Shown piece by piece: positions 20,985 to 31,607 of a stretch of 64,000 bases of DNA; the stretch's first letter is position 1, and each line of letters begins with the position of its first letter. The notes under the pieces are model-generated. The model saw nothing but the letters and a program-made list of their open reading frames with translations, made no database searches and had not been told where the DNA came from. Position numbers and translations under genes: made by a program. The stretch spans positions 50,509,847 through 50,573,846 of the forward strand of contig CP154954.1 in the NCBI GenBank assembly GCA_039621445.1. The letters run 5' to 3'. The stretch comes from Euglena gracilis (Eukaryota; Euglenida; Euglenophyceae; Euglenales).

Positions 20985-21200
20985 CGGCCACAGGGGGCTG
21001 GGTGCCCGCCAATGGCAGGGGGGCGCCCCCGAACCCGGTCTCTTCGGGGGGCTCCAGCAAGCGGCCGGGGTCCCCCCCAACCCCGGAGGCCCTCGGCAGC
21101 CCGGCGTTGGCCCGGTCCCCGTTGGCCGCCGCTCCCCGGGAGCCCTGGCCAGCGGACCCGGTGGTCAGGTCGGGGCGGTGCCCAGGCGTTGACGGAAGGG
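20985..21200 (+). CDS. CCCH gene unit 2, exon D
   Basis: The frame contains GWVPANGRGAPPNPVSSGGS, then KRPGSPPTPEALGSPALARS, then REPWPADPVVRSGRCPGVDG. It is nearly identical to unit 3, which carries an element within the PWPAD codons. Low complexity (Pro, Ala, Ser, Gly) suggests a disordered linker. DNA similarity to unit 3 continues about 30 bp past the probable exon end. Confidence 0.65.
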
Positions 21201-21251
21201 ATGGCTGATATTCTTGAATGTTGTGGAAGTGTGTGACTCCTTTGTTGATCA

Positions 21252-21400
21252 GTGGAGGCCTTGTGTGGTGACAACTGCGGCATGAAAGTTCACACATGTG
21301 AAAAATGTTGTGCAGATGTACCCCTCATTGGAAGCAACCATTGCCAAAAGACAGGGGAGCCTAATTCGCAAGGGTTGCATGTTGCTCCCCCCCCCCGCTC
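21252..21400 (+). other. Cys-rich open stretch in intron D-E of unit 2
   Basis: A short frame reads ALCGDNCGMKVHTCEKCCAD and then has another His and Cys. The spacing of six Cys recalls a small metal-binding module, but the stretch has no copy in other units and lies between exons D and E. Probably a captured fragment or chance. Confidence 0.2.
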
Positions 21401-21430
21401 CTATTTCCTGGCAGTGATCCCCCCTATCAG

Positions 21431-21603
21431 TCAAGCCCTGGCTCTGCCCGCCAGCTCACGTCTTCCCGTTCAGCCTGCGGACCACCCCAGCCCGTTCCCG
21501 GGACCCCACTGAGGACCTGCCTGCCGCACCGCCCCCGGAGAGTGCCGCCCCGGCCCCTCCGGCGTTGGCGGCGCTGGAGGCGGACCTTTCAAGCCCAGTG
21601 AAC
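21431..21603 (+). CDS. CCCH gene unit 2, exon E
   Basis: The frame reads VKPW, then PPAHVFPFSLRTTPARSRDP, and ends PPALAALEADLSSPV. Units 3 and 4 keep PALAALEADLSSP exactly, and unit 1 has PALADLDADLTSP, so the end of exon E is a conserved short acidic helix-like motif in a Pro-rich linker. CAG precedes it at 21428-21430. Silent changes relative to unit 3 support the frame. Confidence 0.75.
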
Positions 21604-21663
21604 CCATGGTGGGGTTCACACTGCTCCACTCTGTGACTAGGGCTTGCCCAGCATCTAATGCCT

Positions 21664-24622
21664 CTTAGGCGGCCGAATTCGCACTTAAGCTTTTTTCTTT
21701 TTATTTGCGCATTTGTGCAATTTACGATTTTTTTGATTCTGCTTTGTTTCGGCTGTGAAGGTCAGGGGGGTTTGAAAACACGTTGACGAGAGAGTGCAAA
21801 AAACGAGCGAAATTCTGTTTTTGGCTGGGAGACCCCCGGGACTTTGGCGAAAAATGGTGTTTTTGGGGGGTACCAAAATGGACTTTGTACGTCGAAACCC
21901 CCGGGACCTTGCCGGCCAAAAGGGAAAAAAACGCAAAAAAGCACCATAGGAACGGGACCTTTACTGCCCCTGTTGCTTCTTTCGGCTGTGTCCCGGGTGT
22001 GTCCGAGCTGCCGGCGGTGTGAGTCCTGGGTGTTTGTCGGACTGCGTTGCTTGCGGCGCCTTGGTGTGGTGTTTTTGGGCTGTTTGTTAAAGCGCAGGGA
22101 GGAGGCGCCGGGGGGTGTGGGTGTGGTGTGACCAAGCCGGAAGGAGGGCCGCAGTGAGAGGAAGGTGAGTGGGGGGTGTTGGTAAGGGAAGCGCAGGGGG
22201 GAAGAAACGGGGTCCGCAGGGAACGAAGGGAATAATGGGGATGGGTGTCTCCCACCCGGCTTATACCCGGGATGCGCACAACCAGCTGTGTGGCAAAGAA
22301 CCCTGCAGAAGAAGCCAAACACTGGAAGGACAGGATTGTGTTTATGCGCGCAAATGCGCGCACCAACATAATTATGTTGGTGCGCGCAATTGCGCGCATA
22401 AACACAAACATGTCCTTCAAGGGTTTGGCTTTGGTACCCAAACGGCTTGACAAAGGAGCCGTGGGTGTGCAGACCAACGGGCCGTCCAGTTGGTGCGCTT
22501 GTCAAATTATGTCGACGGCGCAAGCTTATGAACGCAAATGCGCGCACAAACAAAAATTATGTTTTATGCCCGCATTTGCGCAAATGCACAAACAAACATA
22601 ATTGTGTTTGTGCGCGCATTTGCGTCTATAAACACGAAGAAGAACGGTGTGACGGAAACACAACCGTCAAACACCAGCCGCAGATGTGGTTTATTTGCGC
22701 ATTTGCGCGCATCACATTGTTTGTGGGCACAAATGTGCAAATAAACTGCATGAAGAAAAAGTACAATTTACTATGTTTTTATTTGCGCATTTGCGCCCAA
22801 AAACAACGTGATGCGCGCAAATGCGCAAATAAACCACCAATGGAGGAGTAAAAAGCGATTTCATTTGGCCCTCCTGCAACTACCCTTAGTGGCTTCTGAA
22901 TGGGTTGATAGCAAATGGCCACACTGTCTCCTCTGGTACATGGTGTTATTGTGCCATTTTTGGACCATTGGCAGGTCCCACAAAGGATGGAGACATAGGA
23001 TCTCCTGAAGGTGAGTGCGCAGCTACCCAGTAACAGTGCACCTCCACCGGCACCAACTTTTGGGTCCCAAGGGCCCTGTCGCTGACCTGCGGCCTCGGTT
23101 CCGCTGCTGATGGGGCTTCAGCTGCTGATGCTTCAGCACCCATCAGACCGGCATCAACGTCCCCAGTGCAACGACACCCACCACAGCGACCGCGTTATAC
23201 CCCGCAACCGGGGTGTAAGACTGGGGGACGACGTGGTGCCAGTGCATGGCAACCGGCAGCCGGAGAGAGATAGCCCTCACCTGTTACTTTGGATGCAAGG
23301 AAGTGTTGAAGCTTTACCCCTGGATTGGGTGCATCAAAGCGGTGGGACCCACTCCCCCCAAATTATGCGCAAAAACCGGTGTTTTTACGTTTTTCAAGGA
23401 AGAAATGGCAAAGAAAACCTGAAAACGGACTACGGCCGGACACGTCCCGGGCATTTCAGGTGCCAAATTTTGTTTTCTTGTAACGCAGTCCTGTTGCAGA
23501 AAAGGTGTCCAACAGTCACAGGTCGTTTGCATGTCATTAATTCATTACGTTTAACTGCCAAACGGATGACGCCAAACCAACAGGTCGTGTGGGCCGGGTA
23601 ACAGCAGTGCAAATGTACACACGTAAGGCAGGCAAATTTTGGCCAGTCAAATGTCATGTTCCAGTGAACACTCCACACTACCTCGCGCCACAAATTTCAT
23701 CGCCATGTAATCGTAGTGCAAACCATTGGTTGGCGTGAGGAGTTGCATTCGCCAGCTGTCACGAAGGAGGAGATGGTGTCGCACAACTCATGTGTTTTGA
23801 TGCGCGCATTTGCACAAGTAAACACAATTTTGTTTGTGCTCTAAGGGTCCTACAAACACATCATTTTGAAGCGGTGTATGAAACGTTTGTGCGCGCATTT
23901 GCGCAAATGCGCGCACAAACGTAATAATGTTTATTTGCGCAACTGCGCGCACCAACATGCCCATCACATTTTTAAACCTCGTAGGGTCATGGTCCTCATT
24001 GGTGTCTTTTAACATGGAAAGTAAAAGTACATGCTGGTGGGCACATTTGCGCGCACAAACATAATTGTGTTGGTGCGCGCATTTGCGCAAATGCGCGCAC
24101 CACCAAATGTGTTGGTGCGCGCATTTGCGCCCACCAACACGTCATTTTAACATCATCGGTGTACGTTTTATTTGCGCAAATGCGCCCACAAACACAATTG
24201 TTTTTATTTGCGCAAATGCGCCCACAAACACACATCAGTTGCACGATGGCTGCCTCACGTAGTCTGTGTGTCTGTGGTGTTGTGATTAAATGAGACTCAG
24301 TGTGTCCTTAGGAGTGGGTAGTATCCAAGCCAGTTCAGCCAACATGTCAGCACCATTTCCAAGTGTCGTAACAAGGGGTGTGTGCCTCTCTCCCGTTTGA
24401 TGTACAACAGCACAAGTCTCACCATCAGCCCTATTAACGTCACCTGGAAAGCAGCATGCACACCAGACCACTGGGAGTTAATCCCCTCCAGTACAGGGGA
24501 GTAACGGTTCTTAAATCGTGTTCCGGGTGTCAGGGTACAGGGTCCCAGGGGTTACAAAAAAATGGTGCATTTGCGCAATTGCGCGCATCCTAAAGGAAAA
24601 ACCCTTAAGTGCGAATTCGGCC
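21664..24622. mobile_element. Large inverted-repeat region full of GCGC palindromes, in intron E-F of unit 2
   Basis: The left end TTAGGCGGCCGAATTCGCACTTAAG faces the complement CTTAAGTGCGAATTCGGCC near 24603-24622. The ends are kin to the CTTAGG element at 4325-8250. The right end lacks the last few bases (no CCTAAG), so the right border is uncertain. The interior holds palindromic arrays (next entry) and about 2 kb of unrecognised sequence with partly open frames. Unit 3 lacks this insertion. Confidence 0.45.
22325..24240. repeat. Dispersed palindromic array TTTGCGCAAATGCGCGCAC
   Basis: At 22330-22850 and 23800-24240 an interrupted palindrome built from TGCGCGCATTTGCGCAAATG and its halves, separated by AAACATAATTATGTTGG-like spacers, recurs about 20 times. 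Each copy can form a perfect hairpin. Spacers keep CAAACA/TGTTTG at fixed places, so the repeat is a compound inverted repeat. Translation of the spacers is a by-product. Confidence 0.75.
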
Positions 24623-24689
24623 TCTGCCCGAGTTTGGTTCATGCCGCCACACGCACGAACATCGTGCACACATAAACACAGCAGAACAT

Positions 24690-24795
24690 GCGCGCACGCA
24701 CGCACGCACGCATACACGCACGCACGCACGCGTGCACACACACACACACACCCACCCACCCACCCACCCACACACGCACGCATGCTCGCGCGCAG
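24690..24795. repeat. ACGC/CA/ACCC microsatellite cluster
   Basis: Consecutive runs of ACGC, then CA, then ACCC units stand about 100 bp upstream of exon F of unit 2. Confidence 0.85.
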
Positions 24796-24888
24796 ACAAA
24801 AACAACACGGTGCCACGCAAAACAGACGCGCACTGCCACAGACCCTGACCCCCCCCCCCCAATCCAGGCCATCCCCAATGACGCCGTC

Positions 24889-25028
24889 GGGGTCGCTGCC
24901 CCCAAGCCCGCACTGCCCTCCAGGGCTGTTCCCTGCCGACTCCCCCCGCCCCCGCCCCCTCCGCCCAGCTGTTCGCCCCCCACCCCCTCCTGGATTTGCT
25001 GCGCAGCCTGAACGTCGCTGCCAGCTGA
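24889..25028 (+). CDS. CCCH gene unit 2, exon F (C-terminus and stop)
   Basis: The frame reads GRCPQARTALQGC, then a Pro/Ala run, then LFAPHPLLDLLRSLNVAAS and TGA at 25026-25028. It is nearly identical to unit 3. The Leu-rich tail is shared with units 1 and 4, with changes mostly at third positions. A Pro-rich minus-strand frame is also open here, but the conserved stop and codon pattern favour plus. Confidence 0.8.
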
Positions 25029-25490
25029 TCCTCGGGCGAACCCCAGAATTGCTTCTGATGCAAGGTTGCGGAGGAACGCCTTGACAACGGGACCGACGAT
25101 GGAGGAGCGTTGGGACGGAGGCGCAGTTTGCCTAATGCCAAAATGCTGATTGCGTTTTGCCAACCACCAGCCTGATTCCACAATGCCAACCCCATTGAAA
25201 ATCCAAACACCAGAATTTGGAATGCCACAGGACAAATCCAGAACGGAAGCCATAAAACTATTGGCCCTCCCCCCATGGGGGAGCCCACTTTTTTCAAAAA
25301 AAACCGCACCCTGATGGTGGTTTTGTCGGCATTTTTTTTTGGTAAATTCTGTTACGCCAGGGGTTGGGGTTTGGGTTACCATTCTCGTTTGAAAAGGATT
25401 CGGATTGGGGTCATGCTGCGAAGAAAAACTTAGGCCGATATTTGACTTCAAGCAAAGCCAATTTCAGCCCAATAGCCTTCGTCTTTATCC

Positions 25491-25513
25491 TAACCCTAGT
25501 CCAAACCCTAACG
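25491..25513. repeat. Degenerate telomere-like CCCTAA run
   Basis: CCTAACCCTAGTCCAAACCC resembles degenerate (CCCTAA)n. A second site, ACCATAACCCTAACCCTGAG, is at about 30322-30341. TTAGGG is the telomere repeat of euglenozoans and many other eukaryotes; two short sites are weak evidence of anything. Confidence 0.3.
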
Positions 25514-26039
25514 GTCTTCCATGCTACCCATTGGTCTCGGACGTGTCTAACCCCTGGGACCACAACCAATAGGGGGGGGGGCAGGGGTGCAAGGCATCTG
25601 CCCCCCCCCCCCGATAAATCCGCCAAGTATGAACCCGCCGTTCTGTTGGTATCCGCCAACCTGTCATCATAAGGATCGTTCAGTTTGCTCTCTGCACTGC
25701 AACTGCAGGTGTCTCTAACAATTTTCAGTTCTCCATTTTTTTTCTTCGGCAAAAGCGAAAGCAGTGCTCCCATTCCGCTTGATCACTGATAAAAAAAGCC
25801 ATGCTCCATTTTTCCCCCCCACCCATCAGAGACGTCCTTTTTTTTGCTGCCCCCCCCCCCCCCGCCCACCTGGAGACCGGCATGCACCTCCTTGCCCACT
25901 AATTATCTGGCAAGGAGTTGTGAGTACACAAAATAGTTTCCTTCTGTTTGTAGGGATTTACAGGTGCAATTACACTAGCATCAGTATGTTCATGTGACAT
26001 CAGACCTTCGGTCCCATTCATGACACTCACTCATACTGA

Positions 26040-26276
26040 GCTATGAAGTGCGTGTCTAAGGTTTTGCCCCTCATTGTCTAACCCCAGGTTTTGCCCATGG
26101 GATCTCTTGAATCTGAGGCTGGAACCCTGGTGAATGGTGTTTGCTCCAATCTGTCGTGTCAGTCTATTGCCCAACCCCCTCCCAAAGCCCCCCCCCCCCA
26201 TCCTGCGAAAATCGAACCCCATCCTCAAAAGGAAGACCCCTTTGCCAGGTTTTAGCAAGAGGAAAACATCCAGCAA
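26040..26276 (-). CDS. Minus-strand open segment related to 40172-40516
   Basis: A 78-codon minus frame contains FKRSHGQNLGLDNEGQNL. The 40172-40516 minus ORF contains SKRSHAPDLGLGNEMQETEN. The shared KRSH...LGLxNE string in the spacers after exon F of units 2 and 3 suggests a common element or gene. Both also share the plus-strand text ATGGGATCTCTTG. Function unknown. Confidence 0.3.
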
Positions 26277-26279
26277 TTT

Positions 26280-26612
26280 CTCACACAGCCAAGTTTCAGG
26301 GTATCACTCCAGGCTTGGGCATACCTCACCAAATCATTCAGTCAATATCCTAAGTTAATAAGACAGCCATTGTAGGGTTTCATCTGCTGGGTGTTGTGTA
26401 CATCATGTGCTGTGGTGATACCTGCTCTTAGGCACCCTATTTGCCAAAGTCCCTGCTTTCATCTCTGTGTCCTGAGGCACCACATCACATCCTGCTGACA
26501 TTTTTGGGTTCTTGGGGTCATATCTTGTCATTTTTGTAAAAAAAAATGTTGATGTGCGCATTTGTGCACATCGACAAAGAAAAAAGGCTTAAGTGCGAGA
26601 TGCGCCGCCTAA
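26280..26612. mobile_element. Right half of a CTTAGG-type element
   Basis: From CTCACACAGCCAAGTTTCAG to GCCGCCTAAG this matches 7890-8250, including the GTCGATGTGCGC hairpin near the right end. The left end was not found, so the copy may be truncated. Confidence 0.55.
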
Positions 26613-26904
26613 GTGAAGAAAACCCCTTCAGCTAGTGGAGTTTTTTCCCCCAGTGACTGGCGAGAAGCACCGGATATTTCTTTGACCCCTAAACCCTGCC
26701 AATAATTCACATTTTTTTTTGCATTTTTTGATTTTTGTTGGAAGCAATAGGATGGCCTTCCGTCCGCCTCCCGTGAAAAAGTTGGATTCCCAAACCCCCG
26801 AACCTGGCCTCTGGTCGGGTTGCAGGGGGGTTTCGGGGGGGACACTTCCAAATGCGAGAAGAACTGCTGGATACCCGTGTGCCGTTTTCTGATGGGGTCA
26901 AATT

Positions 26905-27007
26905 CCTTAGTAGGATTTACCACCCAAATTCCTTAGTAAGGTTTACCACCCAAATTCCTTAGTAGGTTTTACCACCCAAATTCCTTAGTAGGGTTTACCA
27001 CCCAAAT
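26905..27007. repeat. 26-bp tandem repeat, four copies
   Basis: The unit AATTCCTTAGTAGGRTTTAC plus CACCCA repeats four times with one or two changes per copy. Confidence 0.85.
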
Positions 27008-27139
27008 AGGATTTGCGGCGCCCTGCAGTCCCTCACCGTAACCCCCCCCCCCATCCCTGACCCTGGTCAACAACCTCCAGCCATCCCTGGGACCTGGCTG
27101 GCATTTCCCAAAAGTGTTAACTCTTTCCCTCCGCGGTCT

Positions 27140-27330
27140 GCCAAAGAAGTCCCTGCCAGTGGTTTGCCCTCTTTGGGGGACGGGAGAGGGGCCTGTCGGC
27201 CTGTGGGGCCGGCTGCCCGCGTTGGATTCCGCCGTAGCCTAAGCCGGCGGTTCCATCGCTGTCCCGATCCCTGCCAGGCTCTGCTGCGTGGATCAGCGTC
27301 GTACTCATTGGGTATGGGCAACGGCGTTTC
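27140..27330 (+). CDS. Second gene, block X, unit 2
   Basis: A GC-rich block conserved at the same place in units 3 (41310-41515) and 4 (51185-51345). The best common frame reads SLSRRFHRCPDP within a longer open stretch, starting ACRPVGPAARV in units 2 and 3. In unit 4 only SLSRRF and its surroundings remain. The minus strand is open too (GLGYGGIQRGQPAPQADRPL), so the strand is not settled. I do not recognise the family. Its position after exon F and before blocks H and G suggests the first exon of a second gene in each array unit. Confidence 0.5.
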
Positions 27331-27479
27331 CCTGTGGGCAGGGGGGGTCAGAACCACTGCAGTGCCACCCAGTGCCGAAGGCCCTGAAAATTTTTGGCTC
27401 AGTGCTGAAGGCCCTGAAAAAATTTGGCTTTTTTTCGCATTTGTGGTCAACTTTCCCTTGGATTCCAGAGTGGCCGACC

Positions 27480-28090
27480 CCCCCCCCCCCCAGGGTTGTA
27501 TGTTGAGCTCCGCTGACATGGTAGCCCCCCCCGCTTGGGGGGTGAAGTGGTAGGTGGGGGTCCCCCACCCCCCTACTTTCGGAAGGGGGTTCCCCCCCAC
27601 TCCCCTCCTCCTCTGCGGGGGCAAAAATAAATCTTCCGGTGCTTCGCGCCGGGTGTGTATTTTTAGGACCCTGTTGAGGCTCAATATGAAATCTTGCACT
27701 CAACGGCGAGGAGTTCAGGGACCGAAAACTGGAGGTAGGAGGGGGGTCGAAATCGGCCAAGTTGAAACTGGCCAAAACAGTACAAAATAGGCCCTCCCAG
27801 GGCCAGGTGCACAGCTGGAACTGGGGGCCTATCTGGGGTGCTAGAGGGTCTCCAGGGCTTTATTTTAGGTCCCCAGTCATTTCCTTTGATTCCCAGGTAG
27901 TTCAGATGGCCATTTCTCGGGCAGGACCCCCCGGACAAAGAAACGGGGGTCCGGACCCCCCACTTCCTCCCACTGTGAGACAGATTGTGAAAAATGAAAG
28001 GAAAAAGACTAAACCGGCACTGGTTTTCAGTGAATCTGGGGGGGGGTGGGGGGGGCTTGTATGGGAATCTCGGAGGGGGGGGGTCAAAAA
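27480..28090. other. Spacer with C/G-run and hairpin module
   Basis: Non-coding. It has the recurrent hairpin CCGGTGCTTCGCGCCGG near 27635 and several C and G runs. Nothing gene-like is seen. Confidence 0.4.
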
Positions 28091-28101
28091 ATCTAATATT
28101 A

Positions 28102-28465
28102 CCCCCCCCCAGTCGTACGACCACCCCTCATTTACGACCCCCCCCGGTCACAGGTTGCAGGTTGCGAAAAATTTAACACCACCACCTCATTTACGACCAC
28201 CCCCCGGTCACAGGTTGCAGGTTATGGGGGTGTTATGACCACCCCACCCCCCGGTCACAGGTTGCAGGTTGCGAAAAATTTAACACCACCACCTCATTTA
28301 CGACCACCCCCCGGTCACAGGTTGCAGGTTATGGGGGTGTTATGACCCCCCCCGGTCACAGTTTGCAGGTTATGGGGGTATTATGACCCCCCCCGGTCAC
28401 AGGTTGCAGGAACACGGGCATACGACATATGTCATATCATACACGGTCATGTCATAGGGGGGGGG
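28102..28465. mobile_element. C/G-run TIR element with internal tandem units, flanked by TA
   Basis: It opens with a C run and AGTCGTACGACC and closes with a G run, with TA at 28100-28101 and 28466-28467. Inside, the CGGTCACAGGTTGCAGG unit recurs about six times. The right TIR is decayed (GTCATATCATACACGGTCAT). Same family as 9715-10094. Confidence 0.65.
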
Positions 28466-28680
28466 TAGGGTCAAAAAAACTAAAATTCAAAAAAATTCCA
28501 AAATATTGGGGAGTTAACTGACTGGTTTTCCAAAGAAAAGTGAGTGCCTGGTTTTTGGAAGAGTGGAAGTCACATCCCCCTGTGTCGGTAAAAAAATTGT
28601 TTGGTGCATATGTGTGAAGCAAAGGTGAGCGTGTTTTGGACAGGCGGTGTTGCTATTCATTTGTCCATGTCCACCTCTGC

Positions 28681-28800
28681 CGCAGTGGAGGCTGCAACTG
28701 CCCCCCACCCTGGTGCAGCTGTTGCAACTCCCCCTTTCGGTCTTGTTACCCCACGTGATCCGAATGTTGCTTCTTTGTCAGGGCGGCCGACAATTGGATC
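28681..28800 (+). CDS. Second gene, block H, unit 2 (frameshifted)
   Basis: The DNA aligns with block H of unit 3 from the base after CAG. VEAATAP matches MESAIVP; then an extra C shifts the frame, so that PTLVQLLQL (matching PTLVQKLQH) lies in another frame. Either this copy is broken or the C-run is a sequencing error. It lies between blocks X and G as in unit 3. Confidence 0.45.
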
Positions 28801-29459
28801 CGTTGTCATTGCCCACACCCCTTGCTCCGTTGCGCTCCCAACCAAAGAAATTTTTTTTTACGTTGGCACATTGTTGTCCATCAACCTCAACCTCCACCCC
28901 CCACCCCCACCACAGTATCACCAGCAGCACACACTTGGGGATTTAAGTGAAGGATTTTTTCCGCCCCCCCCCCCCAACTTATTACCCTGAGTGATGTTGT
29001 TTCCCCAGAGTAAATGACTGGTTTTTTTTTTGGCCAGAACACCCACAGAGTGTGTTCGGAAACATTGCTTTGTGCCTTAAGTGCTTTCGTTGACTGGATT
29101 TTTTTGATATTTTCTTCATATTTCAAGCCCATTTTCCCAAACTGGTCAACCCTCCCAGAGTTTTATGTAAGGAGGGTCACTGCTTCAGGTTAGGCAGTGT
29201 ACCCCCCCCCTGCTTTGAACAACACACCAAAGGGAGTGGATTATGGCCTTTTGCTGATGATAAACGTGGCAAAACCGATTTTTATCCATTGAAGAAACCA
29301 ACAGCAAAAATGGAAGGTGTAGCTCAGTCCCGGGATGTGGGCAACCTGTCCACTGGGCAAACCTTTCTTCAACAAAAGTGCGTCTCACATGCGTCTTGAA
29401 TCTCGCATTTGAAACCTCATTTTTAGGTAAATTATCGACGCGGCGCGCTGTGCCGACGG

Positions 29460-30268
29460 GCACCGCGTCTGCCTGCCCGCCTGCCGTGCCCTCCCCTGCC
29501 CTCGTTGCTCTTGCGCGTCCCAGAGCGACCCCCTCCCTCCCGCCCTTGGCATTGCTGAGAGGCGCGGAGCCCTCTCTGCGGTGTGGTTGGCCCCCGCTGG
29601 TCCTCCTCCCGTCTGCTCAACGTCCCGGCAAGGGGCGTTACGGTCTCGTCCCCCCTGGGGTCCCCATCAGGCTTGTGCTTAGTCGGGTGCCTACCCCACG
29701 GGGGGGGGGGGGTGCTTGGGGCAGGCACCCCATAGCACCCGATCCAACCCCCCCCCGGGCGGGGTGGGGTTTTGGGGGGTGCCTGCCCATAAGGCAGGCA
29801 CCCCCCCCCCGACCCCGGAAAAGGGCCTTTTTTATTTAAAAATTTCTGGGTCCCCCCCAGACCCCCCTGGGGGGTGTGCCTGGTAGGAGCAGGCACCTTA
29901 TAGCACCCACCCAGCCCCCTCACCCCCCAGTCGGTAAGCACAAGCATGGTCCCCACCCCAGCAGGTGACCCACGTCGCGTCCCACCCACAGATTCACCCA
30001 ACGTTTAGCCTCACCGGTGGGGTTGATGGGTTTTTAATAAAAAATTGGCTGGGTGAGCTTGGGCCCTGTCAGGCCCAGGGAGAACCCCCCCCCCCCCCAG
30101 TCACGAAGAGAATCTGTGGTCCCACCCTCACAGTCCGGTGTCCAAACCCGAGCCCCTGCGGACCTGCCCAGATCACACCGCCCCAGACACTCGTACACCC
30201 ACAAATCTTTGGCCCGCAGCCTTGATTGTGTGGCAGGGACCTGTGCTTCCTCTGCTTTGCTCCAATAG
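29460..30268 (+). CDS. Second gene, block G, unit 2 (C-terminal exon split by two elements)
   Basis: Coding pieces are about 29460-29667, 29957-29987 and 30128-30268. Removing the 281-bp element with one 8-bp duplication, then the 131-bp element with one 9-bp duplication, gives one open frame. It runs from LALLRGAEPSLRCG through KGRYGLVPPGVPIPAGDPRR and SQSGVQTRAPADLPRS to TAG at 30266-30268. Neither removal is a multiple of 3, so the restored frame is informative. Unit 3 keeps the matching segments. No known domain; Pro/Arg/Ser-rich. Confidence 0.6.
29668..29948. mobile_element. CAGG-ended element with 8-bp duplication in block G
   Basis: Starts CAGGCTTGTGCTTA and ends TAAGCACAAGCATG. Flanks are GTCCCCAT (29660-29667) and GTCCCCAC (29949-29956). 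Close kin of 8369-8635. Unit 3 has the empty site. Confidence 0.75.
29988..30118. mobile_element. Short 9-bp-duplication element in block G, unit 2
   Basis: Starts ACAGATTCAC and ends GAGAATCTGTG, with exact GTCCCACCC at 29979-29987 and 30119-30127. Length 131 bp. Same end motif and same duplication length as the element in exon B of units 1 and 4. Confidence 0.75.
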
Positions 30269-30454
30269 AAGCCTGAATCAAATTTGTGCCTGGACTTTTT
30301 GGGATATTTTTTTGGATGCCCTAACCATAACCCTAACCCTGAGCCCAACCCCCCGGGGTTGACACAAAGAAACCTGCAACAAGAAGTATTTTGGCCTCTT
30401 TGGCATCAAGTGTTGTCTCAGGTCACTGTTCTGCCAACCCGCCCCCCCCCCTCC

Positions 30455-30895
30455 CCCGGGCAATTGACGCCCCCGGGTAATTGACGCCCTTGGGCAATTG
30501 TCACCCCTGGCTGTGCTGGCCAATTTGTCACCCCGGAAAACCGTCACCCCCTTCCGTGCTGCCCAATTTGTCACCCCCCGTTTGCAGTATTGCACTGTTG
30601 ATTTTCTTTTGCCAACACGACTCGATTGATCGTCTATTTCGCTACAACGTGCTGAGAAATTTTGCATACCAAAACGCTCTGCACAATTTCGTGACCATAG
30701 CTGCATTTTTCCTGCATTCATTTGTGTTTCAGATGGTGTTCTTGGTCATTTGGTTTAAATGTGGCTTACATGGGTGGGCAATTGACGCCCCCGGGCAATT
30801 GACGCCCCCGGGCAATTGTCACTCCCCCTGTGTGCCGGCCAAATAGTCGCCCCGGGAAATTGTCACCCCCCTCCGTGCTGCCCGATTTGTCACGC
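30455..30895. repeat. GGGCAATTGACGCC repeat clusters
   Basis: Units such as CCCGGGCAATTGACGCCCCC and CCGTGCTGCCCRATTTGTCAC occur in two clusters, 30455-30575 and 30776-30895, as a long imperfect direct repeat around 200 bp of AT-richer DNA. No coding signal is evident. Confidence 0.65.
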
Positions 30896-31607
30896 GACAG
30901 TTGCCCAGGGCCTTTTGGCCAGGGCTCATAAGGGCGTCCAAGATGGTGTTCCTGCTCTTATTGCCATCTCACTTCACTTTATGAAGTGAATACCCCGCCC
31001 GCCCCCCCCCCCGTGCACTTGGACCCCCTGACAATGAAAACTTGCCCCCCCCCAAAAGTTGGCCTTTGGCCTGTTGCACATGGCCACCGAAATTCTTGAC
31101 ATGCAAATTTGGACCCCAAGGTTGACCCACAGGCCTTTCCTTCAATCCTTCCCCCCCCCCCAGGGGAGGAGTGAAGGTACCTCAGATGTCACAATTTTGG
31201 TGGAAATTCTCATCACTGAGTTTGTCGAAAAATGAGTTCAGACTTTTTTTTCATTCGGAATATCTCCCAATCCATCCGGGGCAAGTCTAAGCCCCCCTTG
31301 CTGAAATTTTGTCACCTAGAATTTCCAAAAAAAAATGGCACAGAGCGCCGAACATTTGTGAAAAAGGAGTCAAAACTGGCCAAGGTGGCATTTTTGGGTG
31401 CTTTTTGGGTCTTCACTGAAAAATGCCAACCCTGCTTTTTGGGTTCCTACTGGGTCCAGCTCCCGGCCGGACCCCATGTACCTCCATACTGTACCCCCGA
31501 GGGGGGGGGGGTCCAGCCAGCACCTTTTTCCAACTGGCCTGTGCCCCCTCCCCCCCCCCCCCGGGAGCCTTAGCCCCCAGCACCCCCCCTGCCCCTGTCA
31601 CAGAGCG

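Noticed and set aside
22325-24240. CRISPR-like array
   Set aside because: Repeats are palindromic and irregularly spaced, spacers are similar to each other, and the context is eukaryotic.
24605-25451. Gly-rich minus-strand ORFs of 234 and 270 codons
   Set aside because: They are the antisense of exon F and of the ACGC/CA microsatellite. Third-position changes and the conserved stop support the plus frame.
30317-30345. Telomere or subtelomere
   Set aside because: Only two or three degenerate CCCTAA units within gene-bearing sequence; not enough for a telomeric claim.
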